Shown piece after piece: positions 1 to 10,747 of a stretch of 64,000 nt of DNA. Numbering within the stretch: the first letter of the stretch is position 1; every line of letters starts with the position of its first letter. A program made the position numbers and the translations under genes. Below the pieces are notes generated by a model. It saw only the letters and a list, made by a program, of their open reading frames with translations, was not told where the DNA came from and searched no databases. Origin of the DNA: Paramarasmius palmivorus. Taxonomy: Eukaryota; Basidiomycota; Agaricomycetes; Agaricales; Marasmiaceae. The stretch covers positions 1-64,000 of the forward strand of contig JAYKXP010000193.1 in the NCBI GenBank assembly GCA_037176845.1, read 5' to 3'.

Positions 1-690
1 GAAGCATGATATTCTGTAGGAAAAGAGTCTAACACAACACCCGAGCTCGATATCTAAATCGTTCCACGGTGTGTTATAAAACTCATTTTCTGTCCCGACC
101 GCGACTTGGAGTTTACATTCCTCAAAGTCGTCCTTGGACGTTAATAAAGTTTTTATATATAAATTTTTTAAAAACTATTATCTCGTATTTATATTATTTT
201 ACTGACATTAAATTATAGATTTTACTACCAAGCTAGGACCTTATTCAAGTAAACCACCTCTAGTTATCAATATCGCCATTTGAACGATTCAAACTCTAAT
301 GGTTTCCTCGGACTCTCCCATCGCCCATGCGAAAAGGTAATCGGTTCCCCATCGTCTTGAATGCCATAGTTGACATCATTCATATTAGGTGGCCGAGGGG
401 TCGATATGCCTCCAGGTGGTGGCCTAGATAACCCATCGGGTCCATGAACTACACCCTTAATGTGTACTAGTTCAAAGTGGTATTTTCTAATTTCCTCGAT
501 CCATCTATTTTATCGTAATGCATTTGGTCCCTGCACCAGGGTTGTCTAGCATTACCCTTAATTATAGCTAGCGTCGGTCTCTATGGTTAAATTTCTACAT
601 CCTATGGTCTGATATTTAGTGACCATCAACGCTAGCATGAGCCCATATAGCTCTCGTTTTGGTTGCTGAGAATCTAGCCTCCGCGCTCGT
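1..690 (-). pseudogene. Decayed RNase H region of gypsy A pol
   Basis: On the minus strand this stretch continues the reverse transcriptase ORF that ends at 691. Reading on in shifted frames I can see a decayed version of the usual RNase H motif, with residues SQQPKRELYG near 645-690 where intact gypsy elements have a similar SQPKRELYG block. Stops and frame changes follow, and no open frame of useful length remains. The integrase part would lie left of the window. It is a relic of the same element as the three ORFs to its right. Confidence 0.6.
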
Positions 691-2877
691 TCACAGTGTT
701 ACTGACCCGAACCAATTAAAGAACTTTTTCCTAGGATCATTGCGATCGCGCTGATATAGGTAGAAACCCACAGCTTGCCACGACGTATCTACAGCCAATG
801 TGAGTCCATATGGATTGTCATATTCAATCGGTCTCAAGGCTGGTGCATTTCTAAGGCCTTCTTTCACTTTCTCAACCGCCTCTTGTTCCTCGGGACCCAT
901 CTTGTATTCAGCTTGGGGTCCTCGGATCTTATTGAGTGGCCGAGTAATTCTAGCATAGTCCCTAATGAACATACGCATTTGTCCAGCCGTTCCGAGGAAT
1001 GAATTGATGTCTTTCTTATCACGGAAATTTGCTGGATCCCACGATAGGACCACTTCTGCTAACTTCTCGTTTGGTTTTTCACCTTTCCAGGACACCCAGT
1101 GTCCAACAATTAAACCATCCTCAACACAAAGGTACGCTTTAGGTCCGGAGAACGTTACTCCGCAATACCTCATTCGCTGACAGACCCTATTTACATTCTG
1201 GAAATGCTCCCATACAAATCGTCGAATACCCTTGTTCTCGGGTATAGTTTCATAGTGAGGTTCCTTGGGCGTTTCATATCGCGTCTTTGGTCCTCCTACT
1301 ACTACATCGTCGATATATGGTTTACATATCTCAGGAATCTCATCCTGGAGAATATAGGTCACGTCATCGTGAAATATAGGGACTGAATTAGTCCAACCCA
1401 TAGGTAGTTTTACCAATCTATGCGGTCCAAATGGCGTTTGGAACGTAGTCAAGTCTCTCGAGTCCTCGTCAATCAATCTTTCATCGTAACCGACCCATAT
1501 GTCTAATAGAGCTAGACACGAGCGACCTGAAAACGCGCTCGCAACTTCTGCAGTTGCGGGTGGTACTCCTGAGTACTGAATCGTGACTTTGTTAAGAGGC
1601 TCTAGACTATGAACTAGTCGCAAACTCTTTCCATCTTTCTTAAGGACACAGAACCATTTAGATCGGTACGAGGAACTTGATGGTTCATATATTCCAGCTT
1701 TAATTTTCTCTTTAATGATTCTGCAAACCTCATCGTAGATGCCAGGTGGTATAGGAATGTTCTTTTCCACCCAAGGCGTATGAGGGATAATGGGAAATTT
1801 CACAGGAGGAAAGAACTCTTCTTTGAAGGTTCCACCTTCTGAGGTGTCCCACGCAAATGCTTCTTCTTGCAGACTCATCATATGATGCATTAATTTTCTT
1901 TCCTCGGGCCATAGGAACCCTTCTGGATGATGAGCATCTATGATAGCTTTCCTTTCCTCGTTGTATCTAGCGCTCGGAACGAATTCAGGGGGATTTGTCG
2001 AGAGTGCCGGCATATCCGCTAGCGGATCACCATATATGTGGCGTTCGACCCTAAATTCTGAGGGCAAAGTAGCTTTGACCGGCTTCACTTTCAATGCAAC
2101 TGGTTTGTACTTCCCATATACCGACACAACGTCCTGCATATAAGTTTCCTTTCCAACTCCATTTTCAGTTTGCGCGTCAGTCGCTGCCTCTTCTACAAGG
2201 AAGTGCTCATAGTGCATGACAAACCACTCGAGTCCTCGTTCTTTCGCTCCTCGGAGCAGTATAGACCAAACATCTTGTCCATATAACCGCTTCCAATAAG
2301 CTAGGAACCCAGGATTCATGCTATCTGCCATCCAGATTCGCCATTCAATGTCATCGTACTCGTCAGACAGCTCATTGCTATCGTCACTCAGATCCCAGGG
2401 CACATCTAGTCCCTTGATACCTGTTCTAATCGCTCGTAGATATTTTTCTTTGAACTTCTTAGGTCCGAGCGATTTTAAATCTCGCAATAGGACTTGTGAC
2501 GCTGACTTTCCAAACAGATGTTCCCATATGGAAATGAAATCTTTATTCTTTATCAACGAGAGCAGGTTTCTGAAACCTAGTCTCCTCTGTTCTAATCGTT
2601 GATGTTCTTTTGCTAGGAGAGAGGTGTCCTCGTCGCTAGTGGTGAGATATACATCACTCGGATCCACAGTAGGGACCTCTACCAACTCAAGACCTTCTCT
2701 CCACAAGCTATAGGTTGCCATATTGTCTTTGTCGACGCTCTTTTGTTCATATGACTCTAAGACATCCCTAGCTCGCTCATCTAAACTATTTTTATCCAGA
2801 GCCAACGCATATGCTTCTGCTAGCTCATCGTTTTCAAAATTTTCTCTATCAGGGAGTTTATATCCCTCCACTTGCAC
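691..2877 (-). CDS. Ty3/gypsy pol fragment: reverse transcriptase and start of RNase H (gypsy A)
   Basis: A 728-residue ORF. The N-terminal 280 residues are an undefined linker. The reverse transcriptase follows, with the LVHSLEPLNKVT block (about residues 425-437), LPMGWTNSVPIF (about 490) and the catalytic YIDD motif in KPYIDDVVVGG (about 520). The start of RNase H is near the C-terminus (LAVDTSWQAVGFYLYQ), where the frame breaks. RNase H completion and integrase are missing, so the product cannot support retrotransposition by itself. It lies downstream of gag (4397) and protease (2931) in normal gypsy order. The chosen start is the first Met after the protease stop, 54 bp downstream; translation in the intact element may instead use frameshifting or reinitiation. 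Confidence 0.85.
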   Translation of the reverse strand: MQVEGYKLPDRENFENDELAEAYALALDKNSLDERARDVLESYEQKSVDKDNMATYSLWREGLELVEVPTVDPSDVYLTTSDEDTSLLAKEHQRLEQRRLGFRNLLSLIKNKDFISIWEHLFGKSASQVLLRDLKSLGPKKFKEKYLRAIRTGIKGLDVPWDLSDDSNELSDEYDDIEWRIWMADSMNPGFLAYWKRLYGQDVWSILLRGAKERGLEWFVMHYEHFLVEEAATDAQTENGVGKETYMQDVVSVYGKYKPVALKVKPVKATLPSEFRVERHIYGDPLADMPALSTNPPEFVPSARYNEERKAIIDAHHPEGFLWPEERKLMHHMMSLQEEAFAWDTSEGGTFKEEFFPPVKFPIIPHTPWVEKNIPIPPGIYDEVCRIIKEKIKAGIYEPSSSSYRSKWFCVLKKDGKSLRLVHSLEPLNKVTIQYSGVPPATAEVASAFSGRSCLALLDIWVGYDERLIDEDSRDLTTFQTPFGPHRLVKLPMGWTNSVPIFHDDVTYILQDEIPEICKPYIDDVVVGGPKTRYETPKEPHYETIPENKGIRRFVWEHFQNVNRVCQRMRYCGVTFSGPKAYLCVEDGLIVGHWVSWKGEKPNEKLAEVVLSWDPANFRDKKDINSFLGTAGQMRMFIRDYARITRPLNKIRGPQAEYKMGPEEQEAVEKVKEGLRNAPALRPIEYDNPYGLTLAVDTSWQAVGFYLYQRDRNDPRKKFFNWFGSVTL

Positions 2878-2930
2878 TTCTCCATGCTCATCGTACCCTA
2901 TTTTCAGTACAACCTCTCCATGCTCGCCGA

Positions 2931-4385
2931 TTATATCCTCGAGGGAGTCTGAAAATTTGCCGCAGCTTCTTCCTTCTTTGGTTCTTCTTCTTGACGCTTT
3001 TCCGCCCCCGCATTCCCATTCATCGGTACTAGGGTTGGTTCTTTTCTAGCGCGGATCTTCTTTCCCATGCCCCTAGGATAGGTACCTATAGTACACTTTC
3101 TCCCAGAATTCGGACAAGTAACGGTGATGTACTGTTCACCATCGGGGAAGTTTTCGATCACGGAAGAAGTTAACACATCAAAGGGTCGTCCTAGGAGGAC
3201 TTGGAACGGAGGATCATCAACTATATGAACTTGCAAGAACACAGTAATGTCTCCAAACTCGAATGGTACATTCCGAGCGATGCCTTTGGTCGATTTCAGC
3301 TGTCCATTAGCACTCTGCATATGCAAGGTAACCATAGGATCCCAGCTTACTCCCAAACCAACTGCTACTAGTGTTGACATAACTACAATCTGCGAGCCAC
3401 AGTCCTTGACGTTTTCTACTTCCTCGTTCGACCCATTGATCTTAGGGAAGACCACTCGGAGGTTGTCAGAATTACTAGCCACTATGATCACGTCTTTTCG
3501 CTTGCCCTTGGGCACATCCTGTTGATATGTCTCAACTGGATCCCTCTGTACGACCGCACCTTCAGGTAATTTTCCCCTAGGCTCAGTCAATACTTCGAAC
3601 ACCTCCTCGAGGGCAATATCCTCGACCTCTATGACCAAGGAATGCTCCGAGAGAACAGGTTTGTATTCTAGAGGTTCCGAGGAACGTCTATATGACGATA
3701 ACTCGCTAAAGAACGTTTTGGCAGGCTTTCCTGACACCTGGCAATTACGCAGTTTTCTCATCAATATTTTTCTAACGCTAGGGGAAATAGCAGCAACTTC
3801 TTCAATAGACAAAGAGACCTCCGAGCGACATAGATCAGTAGCTACGTCCTCGTCTGTGCCTTTAAAGCGTACTTGCTTGTTCCCTAGCACACTCGGTGAT
3901 GCCCTTGATTTCGGATCATCGGCAACTATAGGCACTCCTCGGCTGACTGCTTTGTGCTTTAGCAAGTCCTCTTTCGCCATATTGAGAGTGATATTTTTAG
4001 TAGGCACCATATCGCTACGGGCCTTAATATGTTCACTAGGAACAGGTGGTCTAACGATAGGAAGCACCTCATCGAATGGTCGTTTCTCCGAGGACGGTTT
4101 TGACATCCTAGGATCTACGTCCTCATCGTCCGAGAACTCATCGTCAGACTCCTTATCGCCTAGATCTTTTAATCCGACCCGAGGGGTCTTGTTTTCTTTA
4201 CTAGTGGGTATATTGGAAGGAAGAGAAACAGAAGAAGACGACGAGGAATCAGAAACAGGAACAGACTTGGGTATATTTCTCCGCGGAGGCGCTGGTATCT
4301 CTACTACCACCGATCGCAGTTTTCTAGATCTAGATTTGTCCTCAGGGGCCGGTACAGGTTGTGGCACTCTAGACGTTGGCCCCAT
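2931..4385 (-). CDS. Gypsy A aspartic protease ORF
   Basis: A 484-residue ORF between gag and pol. The N-terminal half is Ser/Pro/acidic and low in complexity. The C-terminal half carries a retropepsin-like fold: DCGSQIVVMS (about residue 330) stands where the catalytic D-S/T-G sits, and LLGRPFDVL (about 395) matches the conserved hydrophobic-LGRP block before the end of the domain. The active triad reads D-C-G rather than D-S-G or D-T-G, a variant seen in some gypsy elements, so activity is uncertain. It begins 12 bp after the gag stop, a spacing typical of separately translated or frameshifted gag/pro ORFs. Confidence 0.75.
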   Translation of the reverse strand: MGPTSRVPQPVPAPEDKSRSRKLRSVVVEIPAPPRRNIPKSVPVSDSSSSSSVSLPSNIPTSKENKTPRVGLKDLGDKESDDEFSDDEDVDPRMSKPSSEKRPFDEVLPIVRPPVPSEHIKARSDMVPTKNITLNMAKEDLLKHKAVSRGVPIVADDPKSRASPSVLGNKQVRFKGTDEDVATDLCRSEVSLSIEEVAAISPSVRKILMRKLRNCQVSGKPAKTFFSELSSYRRSSEPLEYKPVLSEHSLVIEVEDIALEEVFEVLTEPRGKLPEGAVVQRDPVETYQQDVPKGKRKDVIIVASNSDNLRVVFPKINGSNEEVENVKDCGSQIVVMSTLVAVGLGVSWDPMVTLHMQSANGQLKSTKGIARNVPFEFGDITVFLQVHIVDDPPFQVLLGRPFDVLTSSVIENFPDGEQYITVTCPNSGRKCTIGTYPRGMGKKIRARKEPTLVPMNGNAGAEKRQEEEPKKEEAAANFQTPSRI

Positions 4386-4396
4386 CCTTGGAGCTT

Positions 4397-5490
4397 CTAG
4401 TTTTTTGACCCTTGCGGGTTGCCTCTTCCTGAGCGACGCTGTTGACGATCTAGCAAGAGTGTCAGAAGGTGTTCCTCCTTCTCCTCTTGTTCCCCGATGT
4501 CTTCGTCTTCCATAGCTAATTCTTGGAACCTTTGTCCCATATCGTCTTCTTCTAGCGCAAACATATAGCTGTCTGGGTGATAGCTATCACTACCAGGCCA
4601 TCCTCGCTGCTTGGCTAACTCTTCAATCAAGTCCTTTCTAGTTTTATTCGAACCAGGTGGTATGAATGGCATTTTCAAACCATCTCTCAGGATGCCTCGG
4701 CCATCGGGACCATCGACTATCCACCCTAGTTCTCGCATCTTATGGTAGACCTTACAACTCCTCGTAAAATGGTCGCTTTGACCACACATGAAACAGTTGT
4801 TGTGGGGTGGCTGCACTCCTCGTGCCGCACTTCCTATCATAGGAGTCCCAGGTTGTCCCGCGGAAGGATTATAGAGCTGCTGACTTGAACTAGGACCTCT
4901 GCTCTGTGCAAAAGTCGGCGCTCGCATCACTCCTGGTGGCATCTGCCCATTCACAACCATTGACATCCAAGCTTCTTGCTTTTTCTGCGTCTCAGCAATT
5001 GAGTTCGTCATAGAACGAACGAGATCCCTCAAATCTCGAATCTCTGTCTCATGCTTATCCACAGATACAGACATCTTGTGAGAGATTTCATCAACTTCAG
5101 GTTCCTGTTTTATAGTAACAGTCTTGACATGCTTAGATGACACGCGCGGTTCTAAATCGTCGTGTCTATCCCTCGTACGTCTAGAGGCATTGATCCTTGT
5201 ATATATATCTCCTAGTCTGCTCGTAGCAATGTTTAAAGCAACTTCCATTACTTCATCTAGGGTATATGAATCCTCTAAGCGCCTATCCTGATCGTCTTTC
5301 TTCTTTTCTTTTCCTTTCCCTAGGGAAAGCTTGTCGCTCTGTATGCGTTGTAGCATATTAACGATCTCTCGGATAAAGTCCTCTTCAAACGCTTCGAGGT
5401 ATCTAGCTACTAGGAATGTATTTGAGACTAACGCGGGTGCTGCTGTGAGCTTACTTGCTTCATAGCGACAGCTGATTCTGTAAAATTTTT
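4397..5490 (-). pseudogene. Gypsy A gag, 5'-truncated, with CCHC zinc knuckle
   Basis: The ORF resembles the C-terminal half of a gypsy capsid/nucleocapsid protein. It has a helical segment (LVARYLEAFEEDFIREIV), a coiled-coil-like region, and one zinc knuckle CFMCGQSDHFTRSC (C-x2-C-x4-H-x4-C) near residue 235 of the frame. Gag normally starts well upstream. Here the first dozen codons already read into the terminal sequence of the palindromic element at about 5487, so the N-terminus is lost. No other gag piece in this orientation appears right of the palindrome, so the break is not a simple insertion. Confidence 0.8.
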
Positions 5491-6924
5491 GCAAAAGTAC
5501 CAGACAGTTATCAGAACGACTTTTGTAATGCTACAGGATAACGACTTTTGCAAAAGTAAGAGACAAGTAGTCAAGGCAGATATGAGTACTGTCCGCTTTG
5601 GGTGCTTCCAAATTGGGAAGGATCATTCCCACACCTTCTGGAAAAAGAACAGGCCGCTTTTTTGAGATCTGGAGATGTTCCCACACTGCTTTTGGCATCC
5701 CAAAATGGAAGGTGCTCTTTCCATGATGTAACAGTGCGCTTTTTGGGCGCTTTTTTTGCGGAAAAATTATTCCCACACCTCCTGACATCATCTGGGTGCC
5801 TCCCTACTCCGCTTTTGGCTTCCCAAAATGGAAGGTGGCCTTACCTCATCATTTTCCACCTGGAATCAATGCATTGGGGGGCTATTGGGGCATGCTGGGG
5901 GGCTATAAAAATCGCATTTTTGAGGGAATATGTTCTAATATGTTCCAAAAGCATGCCCCTGCAATTGGGGGGCAGGGGAATGCAAAAAAAGCGGTCCAAA
6001 TATGGTAATTCAGGAAAATGGCCTATTGGATCTTGGGCTACAAGCCAGATATTGACATGGGGTAAGTTGGAGGACCTAGATACATTAAATATAAGCCTGG
6101 GGACACTAAATAGTACATAGATTAGTGGGATAATGGTGCTTACATATCAAAAATACTGAAAATCTCCGAAATTGGGGGAATAAAATTACAGGATGGGATG
6201 TAGTGCAGCTGGGGCTTAGATATTGTGAATCAGAGATGATATATATGTCCCCTTGCCTGGTTTACAATCCTGGAGAGCTGCCTATTTTTCCAGATTTACT
6301 ACAGCTAAATTCGCTTTTTTTGGACATAGGTAATACTATACCACAGGGAATGATTGGAATGGGCTAATTCTTGTTCATAACCCACTTTAGGGTGTAGAGA
6401 TGACGAATATATACTTGCCCAAGCACTCCTGTATGTGCAACACCTTGTTTAATCCAATGTATTGTACAGTTATGTAACACAGGCAGTAGTAGATGAATAG
6501 CACCTCAGGGAAGCATTCCAGCACCAAGGGGAGTTCATAATCGAGTTCAGGCACCCAAAATACACTTTCCTACCATGAAAGCACATTTTTTGAATACATC
6601 TGTATGTTGCTACACAAAAAATACATAAAAAAATCGCATTTTTAGGGGTTTTTTTGTACTGGAGCATGGGGATTGCTCCTAAAATCACCAAAAATGAATG
6701 AGAGACCGTTCACTATGCATAGAACAGGAATATCAATTGCCTCCATGAATCCCATGACAGGAACTCATATGCCAGATGCATCAATTTCTGCACAATTACA
6801 GAAAACATGTACTATGGATGTAGTATTGCAGGGATTGATCTGGGGGCTTGGGGAACCTCAAAATCGAATTCAGGATGAAAAATCAGTCAAGAATATATCC
6901 AGGGTTGAAAGGAATCCAATCACA
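5487..6924 (+). repeat. Left arm of palindromic element copy 1
   Basis: It is the reverse complement of 7025-8464. The arm contains a diverged internal direct repeat built on blocks such as ccttccattttggga and gtgtgggaat, seen two to three times between 5600 and 5870, and several A/T runs with aaaaaagcg. The open frames of 60-172 codons in it are reproduced exactly in the other arm on the other strand and look non-coding. Confidence 0.85.
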
Positions 6925-7024
6925 GTAGCTTGAGATATGTATCTGACAAGTTTTATGCTTCTAGTTAACATATATTGCACATATACTTGTGCATTTAACT
7001 TGTTGTATGCATATTGAAGTCAAT
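6925..7024. repeat. Asymmetric loop of palindromic element copy 1
   Basis: About 100 bp of A/T-rich sequence separates the arms and is not self-complementary overall. It includes gttaacatatattgcacata. The same loop is present in copy 2 (50395-50495) but in reverse orientation, so loop direction marks element orientation. Confidence 0.75.
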
Positions 7025-8464
7025 TGTGGATGGATTTCCTTCAACCCTGGATATATTCTTGACTGATTTTTCATCCTGAATTCGATTTTGAGGTTCCCCA
7101 AGCCCCCAGATCAATCCCTGCAATACTACATCCATAGTACATGTTTTCTGTAATTGTGCAGAAATTGATGCATCTGGCATATGAGTTCCTGTCATGGGAT
7201 TCATGGAGGCAATTGATATTCCTGTTCTATGCATAGTGAACGGTCTCTCATTCATTTTTGGTGATTTTAGGAGCAATCCCCATGCTCCAGTACAAAAAAA
7301 CCCCTAAAAATGCGATTTTTTTATGTATTTTTTGTGTAGCAACATACAGATGTATTCAAAAAATGTGCTTTCATGGTAGGAAAGTGTATTTTGGGTGCCT
7401 GAACTCGATTATGAACTCCCCTTGGTGCTGGAATGCTTCCCTGAGGTGCTATTCATCTACTACTGCCTGTGTTACATAACTGTACAATACATTGGATTAA
7501 ACAAGGTGTTGCACATACAGGAGTGCTTGGGCAAGTATATATTCGTCATCTCTACACCCTAAAGTGGGTTATGAACAAGAATTAGCCCATTCCAATCATT
7601 CCCTGTGGTATAGTATTACCTATGTCCAAAAAAAGCGAATTTAGCTGTAGTAAATCTGGAAAAATAGGCAGCTCTCCAGGATTGTAAACCAGGCAAGGGG
7701 ACATATATATCATCTCTGATTCACAATATCTAAGCCCCAGGTGCACTACATCCCATCCTGTAATTTTATTCCCCCAATTTCGGAGATTTTCAGTATTTTT
7801 GATATGTAAGCACCATTATCCCACTAATCTATGTACTATTTAGTGTCCCCAGGCTTATATTTAATGTATCTAGGTCCTCCAACTTACCCCATGTCAATAT
7901 CTGGCTTGTAGCCCAAGATCCAATAGGCCATTTTCCTGAATTACCATATTTGGACCGCTTTTTTTGCATTCCCCTGCCCCCCAATTGCAGGGGCATGCTT
8001 TTGGAACATATTAGAACATATTCCCTCAAAAATGCGATTTTTATAGCCCCCCAGCATGCCCCAATAGCCCCCCAATGCATTGATTCCAGGTGGAAAATGA
8101 TGAGGTAAGGCCACCTTCCATTTTGGGAAGCCAAAAGCGGAGTAGGGAGGCACCCAGATGATGTCAGGAGGTGTGGGAATAATTTTTCCGCAAAAAAAGC
8201 GCCCAAAAAGCGCACTGTTACATCATGGAAAGAGCACCTTCCATTTTGGGATGCCAAAAGCAGTGTGGGAACATCTCCAGATCTCAAAAAAGCGGCCTGT
8301 TCTTTTTCCAGAAGGTGTGGGAATGATCCTTCCCAATTTGGAAGCACCCAAAGCAGACAGTACTCATATCTGCCTTGACTACTTGTCCCTTACTTTTGCA
8401 AAAGTCGTTATCCTGTAGCATTACAAAAGTTGTTCTGATAACTGTCTGGTACTTTTGCAAAAGT
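7025..8464 (-). repeat. Right arm of palindromic element copy 1
   Basis: Near-identical reverse complement of 5487-6924. It ends with acttttgcaaaagta at 8450-8464, directly followed by gypsy pol sequence. Confidence 0.85.
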
Positions 8465-8465
8465 A

Positions 8466-8687
8466 TTACCACTTCTGGTGAAAGATATACATGATCTCAT
8501 AGATCTGTCTAAGGAACAGCTAGAGAAGTTGGTTGACGACGAGGATGATGTGCAATATGGAACTAGTATTGACTATGCATTCAGAGACGATCGCCTAGAC
8601 ATAGGAGACTTCGAGATAATGGAAGATAATGAAGTGCCAGACTTAGAACAGGAGTCTGAAGGTCCTCACAGATCTAATCGTCGCTAG
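8466..8687 (+). pseudogene. C-terminal tail of a plus-strand gypsy pol
   Basis: An open frame begins at the palindrome boundary and reads VKDIHDLIDLSKEQLEKL, then an acidic stretch ending near HRSNRR. Acidic tails of this sort follow the integrase in fungal gypsy pol proteins. The catalytic parts are absent. The fragment is on the opposite strand from the gag/pol ORFs at 691-5490. It is the 3' end of pol for the element whose 3' LTR lies at 14336-15988. The family link is inferred from composition and order, not from an overlapping match. Confidence 0.5.
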
Positions 8688-8818
8688 GACACCTATAGAA
8701 AACTCCTAGGGATGCTAGAGCATTCCGAGGAAAATAAAATAAATAAATCAAACTCCAATATGAACATCAACAATGGTGTATTTTGGTACTACGAGGGACA
8801 TAGGCAACTATGGACTAT

Positions 8819-10071
8819 CTACTGAGCTTGGGAGGAGGTGCTAGGGGCAGTATCAAGAGCCATATGGCCAGCTCGCTCAGCGCGAGTGGCTTGCTCGTGC
8901 TCAACTTCATTGAACTGCTTAGCCGCAAGTTTGTACTGGCTGTGAGTATACTCGACAGCGTGGCGAAGGACAGCCATCTCAGTACGAAGACGGTTGTGAA
9001 CCAACTTCAAAGCCTTGTCCGAGACAGAAGAGATATCCATGAAGGGGAGCATGCTCATCAGGTTGAGGATATGCTCGTCCCCGCGGAGACGCATCAAGCG
9101 TTCCTCTATGTCATATGAGCATCAGTAGAGGCACTAGGAAGAAAAACAACAGAATAAGACGTACCAGGTTCTTCGTCCCTGAGGTCAGTGAGAGCCTTCT
9201 CTAAGCGGATGCGTTTAGCGGAAGCAGCCTTCGCGTTCTTGGCCTTAGAAAGATAGTAAGACGCCTTGAGATATGCTCGAGAAAGAATAGCCATGTTGGG
9301 GACCATATGATAGGGAATACATACCGTTTGAGAGCGACTTTCAGCTTTCTAATAGTCATATGGAAGTCAGCATGGTGCGAGGAATAAAAGATAAAGGTAC
9401 TCGTACCTTCTTCTTGCCACTAGGGGCATGAATAGAGGCGTTAATACCGCCCTCGACGTCAGCCATCTAGTATAGAAAATTTAATATGATGACTATGGGA
9501 TAATATGAGGACTTACTTCGGCTTCAGGAGGCTCAACGATCTGGACATCGTCGTCCATGATAGCGGCATTAGCCTTACTACTAGTGGGATTGGCAGCGTT
9601 GCTAGAGCCCTGGAAAATAGTCAGAAAGGTTCCTCGGAACATGATAGCGGGCGAACCTTGGCAGGGGTAGCAGGTGGATTGACCAAGCCTTCTATGCGTT
9701 CCTTGAAACCCTTAATGGAAATCCATAGGGTGGGAGCGAGGGTAAGGTCGGCCGCATTGCCATACTCCTTGAGGAGCTTGAACCCTTTATCGTACACACT
9801 ATAGGCCTCGGGGTCTTGGGCGATATGGTACGGGTTCAACGATGCCTTCTGTTAGAAGAGGTCATAGTCAGTACTATGAATAATATAAGAAGACACTAGG
9901 AATATGCACGAAGAACTTGAGAAGTTCATTGGCGCTAGCGTCGCGCATTTTGATGTTGGCCATCTTGACGATAGCCTCGCCCTCTTGAATATGCTCGCGA
10001 GCTTTGGTTAACCACTCCGAGCGATCTTTCCAAGCACCAGGGGCAGGGGACGATACATTTTTGGCAGACAT
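8819..10071 (-). CDS. Antisense spliced gene 1 inside gypsy A (unknown protein)
   Basis: A minus-strand gene with at least five exons. Exon 1 starts at 10071 with MSAKNVSSPAPGAWK and ends before a GT donor near 9898. Later exons carry NPYHIAQDPEAYSVYDKG (about 9839-9660), the EPPEAE region (about 9540), AILSRAYLKASYYLSKAK (9306-9160) and MRLRGDEHILNLMSMLPF (9097), with the stop at 8819. The C-terminal half is predicted helical with coiled-coil character (HNRLRTEMAVLRHAVEY). I recognise no domain. It lies between the pol tail (8687) and the 3' LTR and is antisense to both. Its intron and exon sequence shares the CATATG/CTAGG-rich composition of the retroelement, so it is probably element cargo. 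Exact splice sites are inferred. Confidence 0.6.
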
Positions 10072-10655
10072 ATGGGCAGAATGAGTGAACTAGGACGACT
10101 AGTGCGAAACAGAAAAGACAGGATGAGATTGGTGATGAGTCTTGGGTTTTCCGAGGACACTTTTATAGGGTCCTAGGGAGCAAGGTTCATGCGCTAGGCA
10201 AGAAAAATTTTACTGAGCCAGAGATATGGTCCGATGGTGCGGATGAAGGTGCTAGCGATATTTCCGGATGGTGCAGATGATTGCCACCTGGTGTAGAGCA
10301 GCTGAAACTTTTCCGCGAGGCACTGTCAAGGGGACTTGACATTTCTTTTGGTTTGGGGGAGAGATGCTTGGTGATATTGGTGATAACCCGAAAAATCCGA
10401 ATATTTTCGAATATTTTCAACCCTAGAACTCATCAAGATCCATCCGAGCGGAATATGAACGGACAGAAAAGAATAAAAAAGTCCCGAGCAGAGTCGAAAA
10501 GCACATAGGACAATCCATATGAGGTACTAGTGCATAAACTACACAACGCTAGGGCCATATGAAAGAACTAGAGAAAGACACTATGAAAGATAGGACAACG
10601 GCAGAGTGAACAGGGGTAGAAGGGCTAACTAGGCAATATAATTGCAACAGTTACA
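10072..10655. other. Intergenic region with polypurine-tract-like motif
   Basis: No gene is seen. It is the presumed promoter side of antisense gene 1. It contains the run at 10346-10363 that repeats the polypurine tract found beside the LTR. Confidence 0.4.
10346..10363 (+). other. Second polypurine-tract-like sequence
   Basis: The run ttttggtttgggggaga is the same as the run immediately before the LTR at 14319-14335. No LTR follows it. It may be an internal priming site or a relic of an LTR junction. Confidence 0.5.
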
Positions 10656-10747
10656 GCCTCTGTAGCTTAAGGGTTAAAGCACCACGAATACATCGCCGAA
10701 GGCTATCTTTTCGGTGGAAGACCTGGGTTCGACTCCCAGCAAAGGCA
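10656..10747 (+). tRNA. tRNA gene with interrupted anticodon arm, isotype not assigned
   Basis: The acceptor strands GCCTCTG and CAAAGGC pair with one mismatch. The D arm is GCTT...AAGC. The T arm CTGGG-TTCGACT-CCCAG is perfect, and the B box GGTTCGACTCC matches the Pol III consensus. The A box region is TAGCTTAAGGG. The anticodon stem closes as CCAC/GTGG, but about 28 nt lie between the strands, so an intron or insertion is present. No U33-anticodon arrangement is obvious. A T5 run at 10767-10771 could terminate Pol III. It lies between two antisense genes within the retroelement. Confidence 0.6.

Larger units (their letters stand above)
5487..8464. mobile_element. Giant palindromic (foldback) element, copy 1
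   Basis: Two arms, about 5487-6924 and 7025-8464, are reverse complements of each other and flank a unique loop of about 100 bp. The arms differ at only a handful of sites that I can see (for example the AGA/GGG difference near 5550 and a C/G near 6207). Both outer ends carry the motif tacttttgcaaaagta, itself a perfect palindrome. No transposase is encoded; the open frames in the arms mirror each other and hold internal repeats. A second copy exists at 50158-51899. It fits a non-autonomous foldback element or very large MITE. No target-site duplication is evident. Confidence 0.85.

Noticed and set aside
5531..8418. Open frames of 60-172 codons in the palindromic element as genes
   Set aside because: The same frames appear mirrored in both arms, contain internal repeats and A/T runs, match no domain, and copy 2 breaks them.
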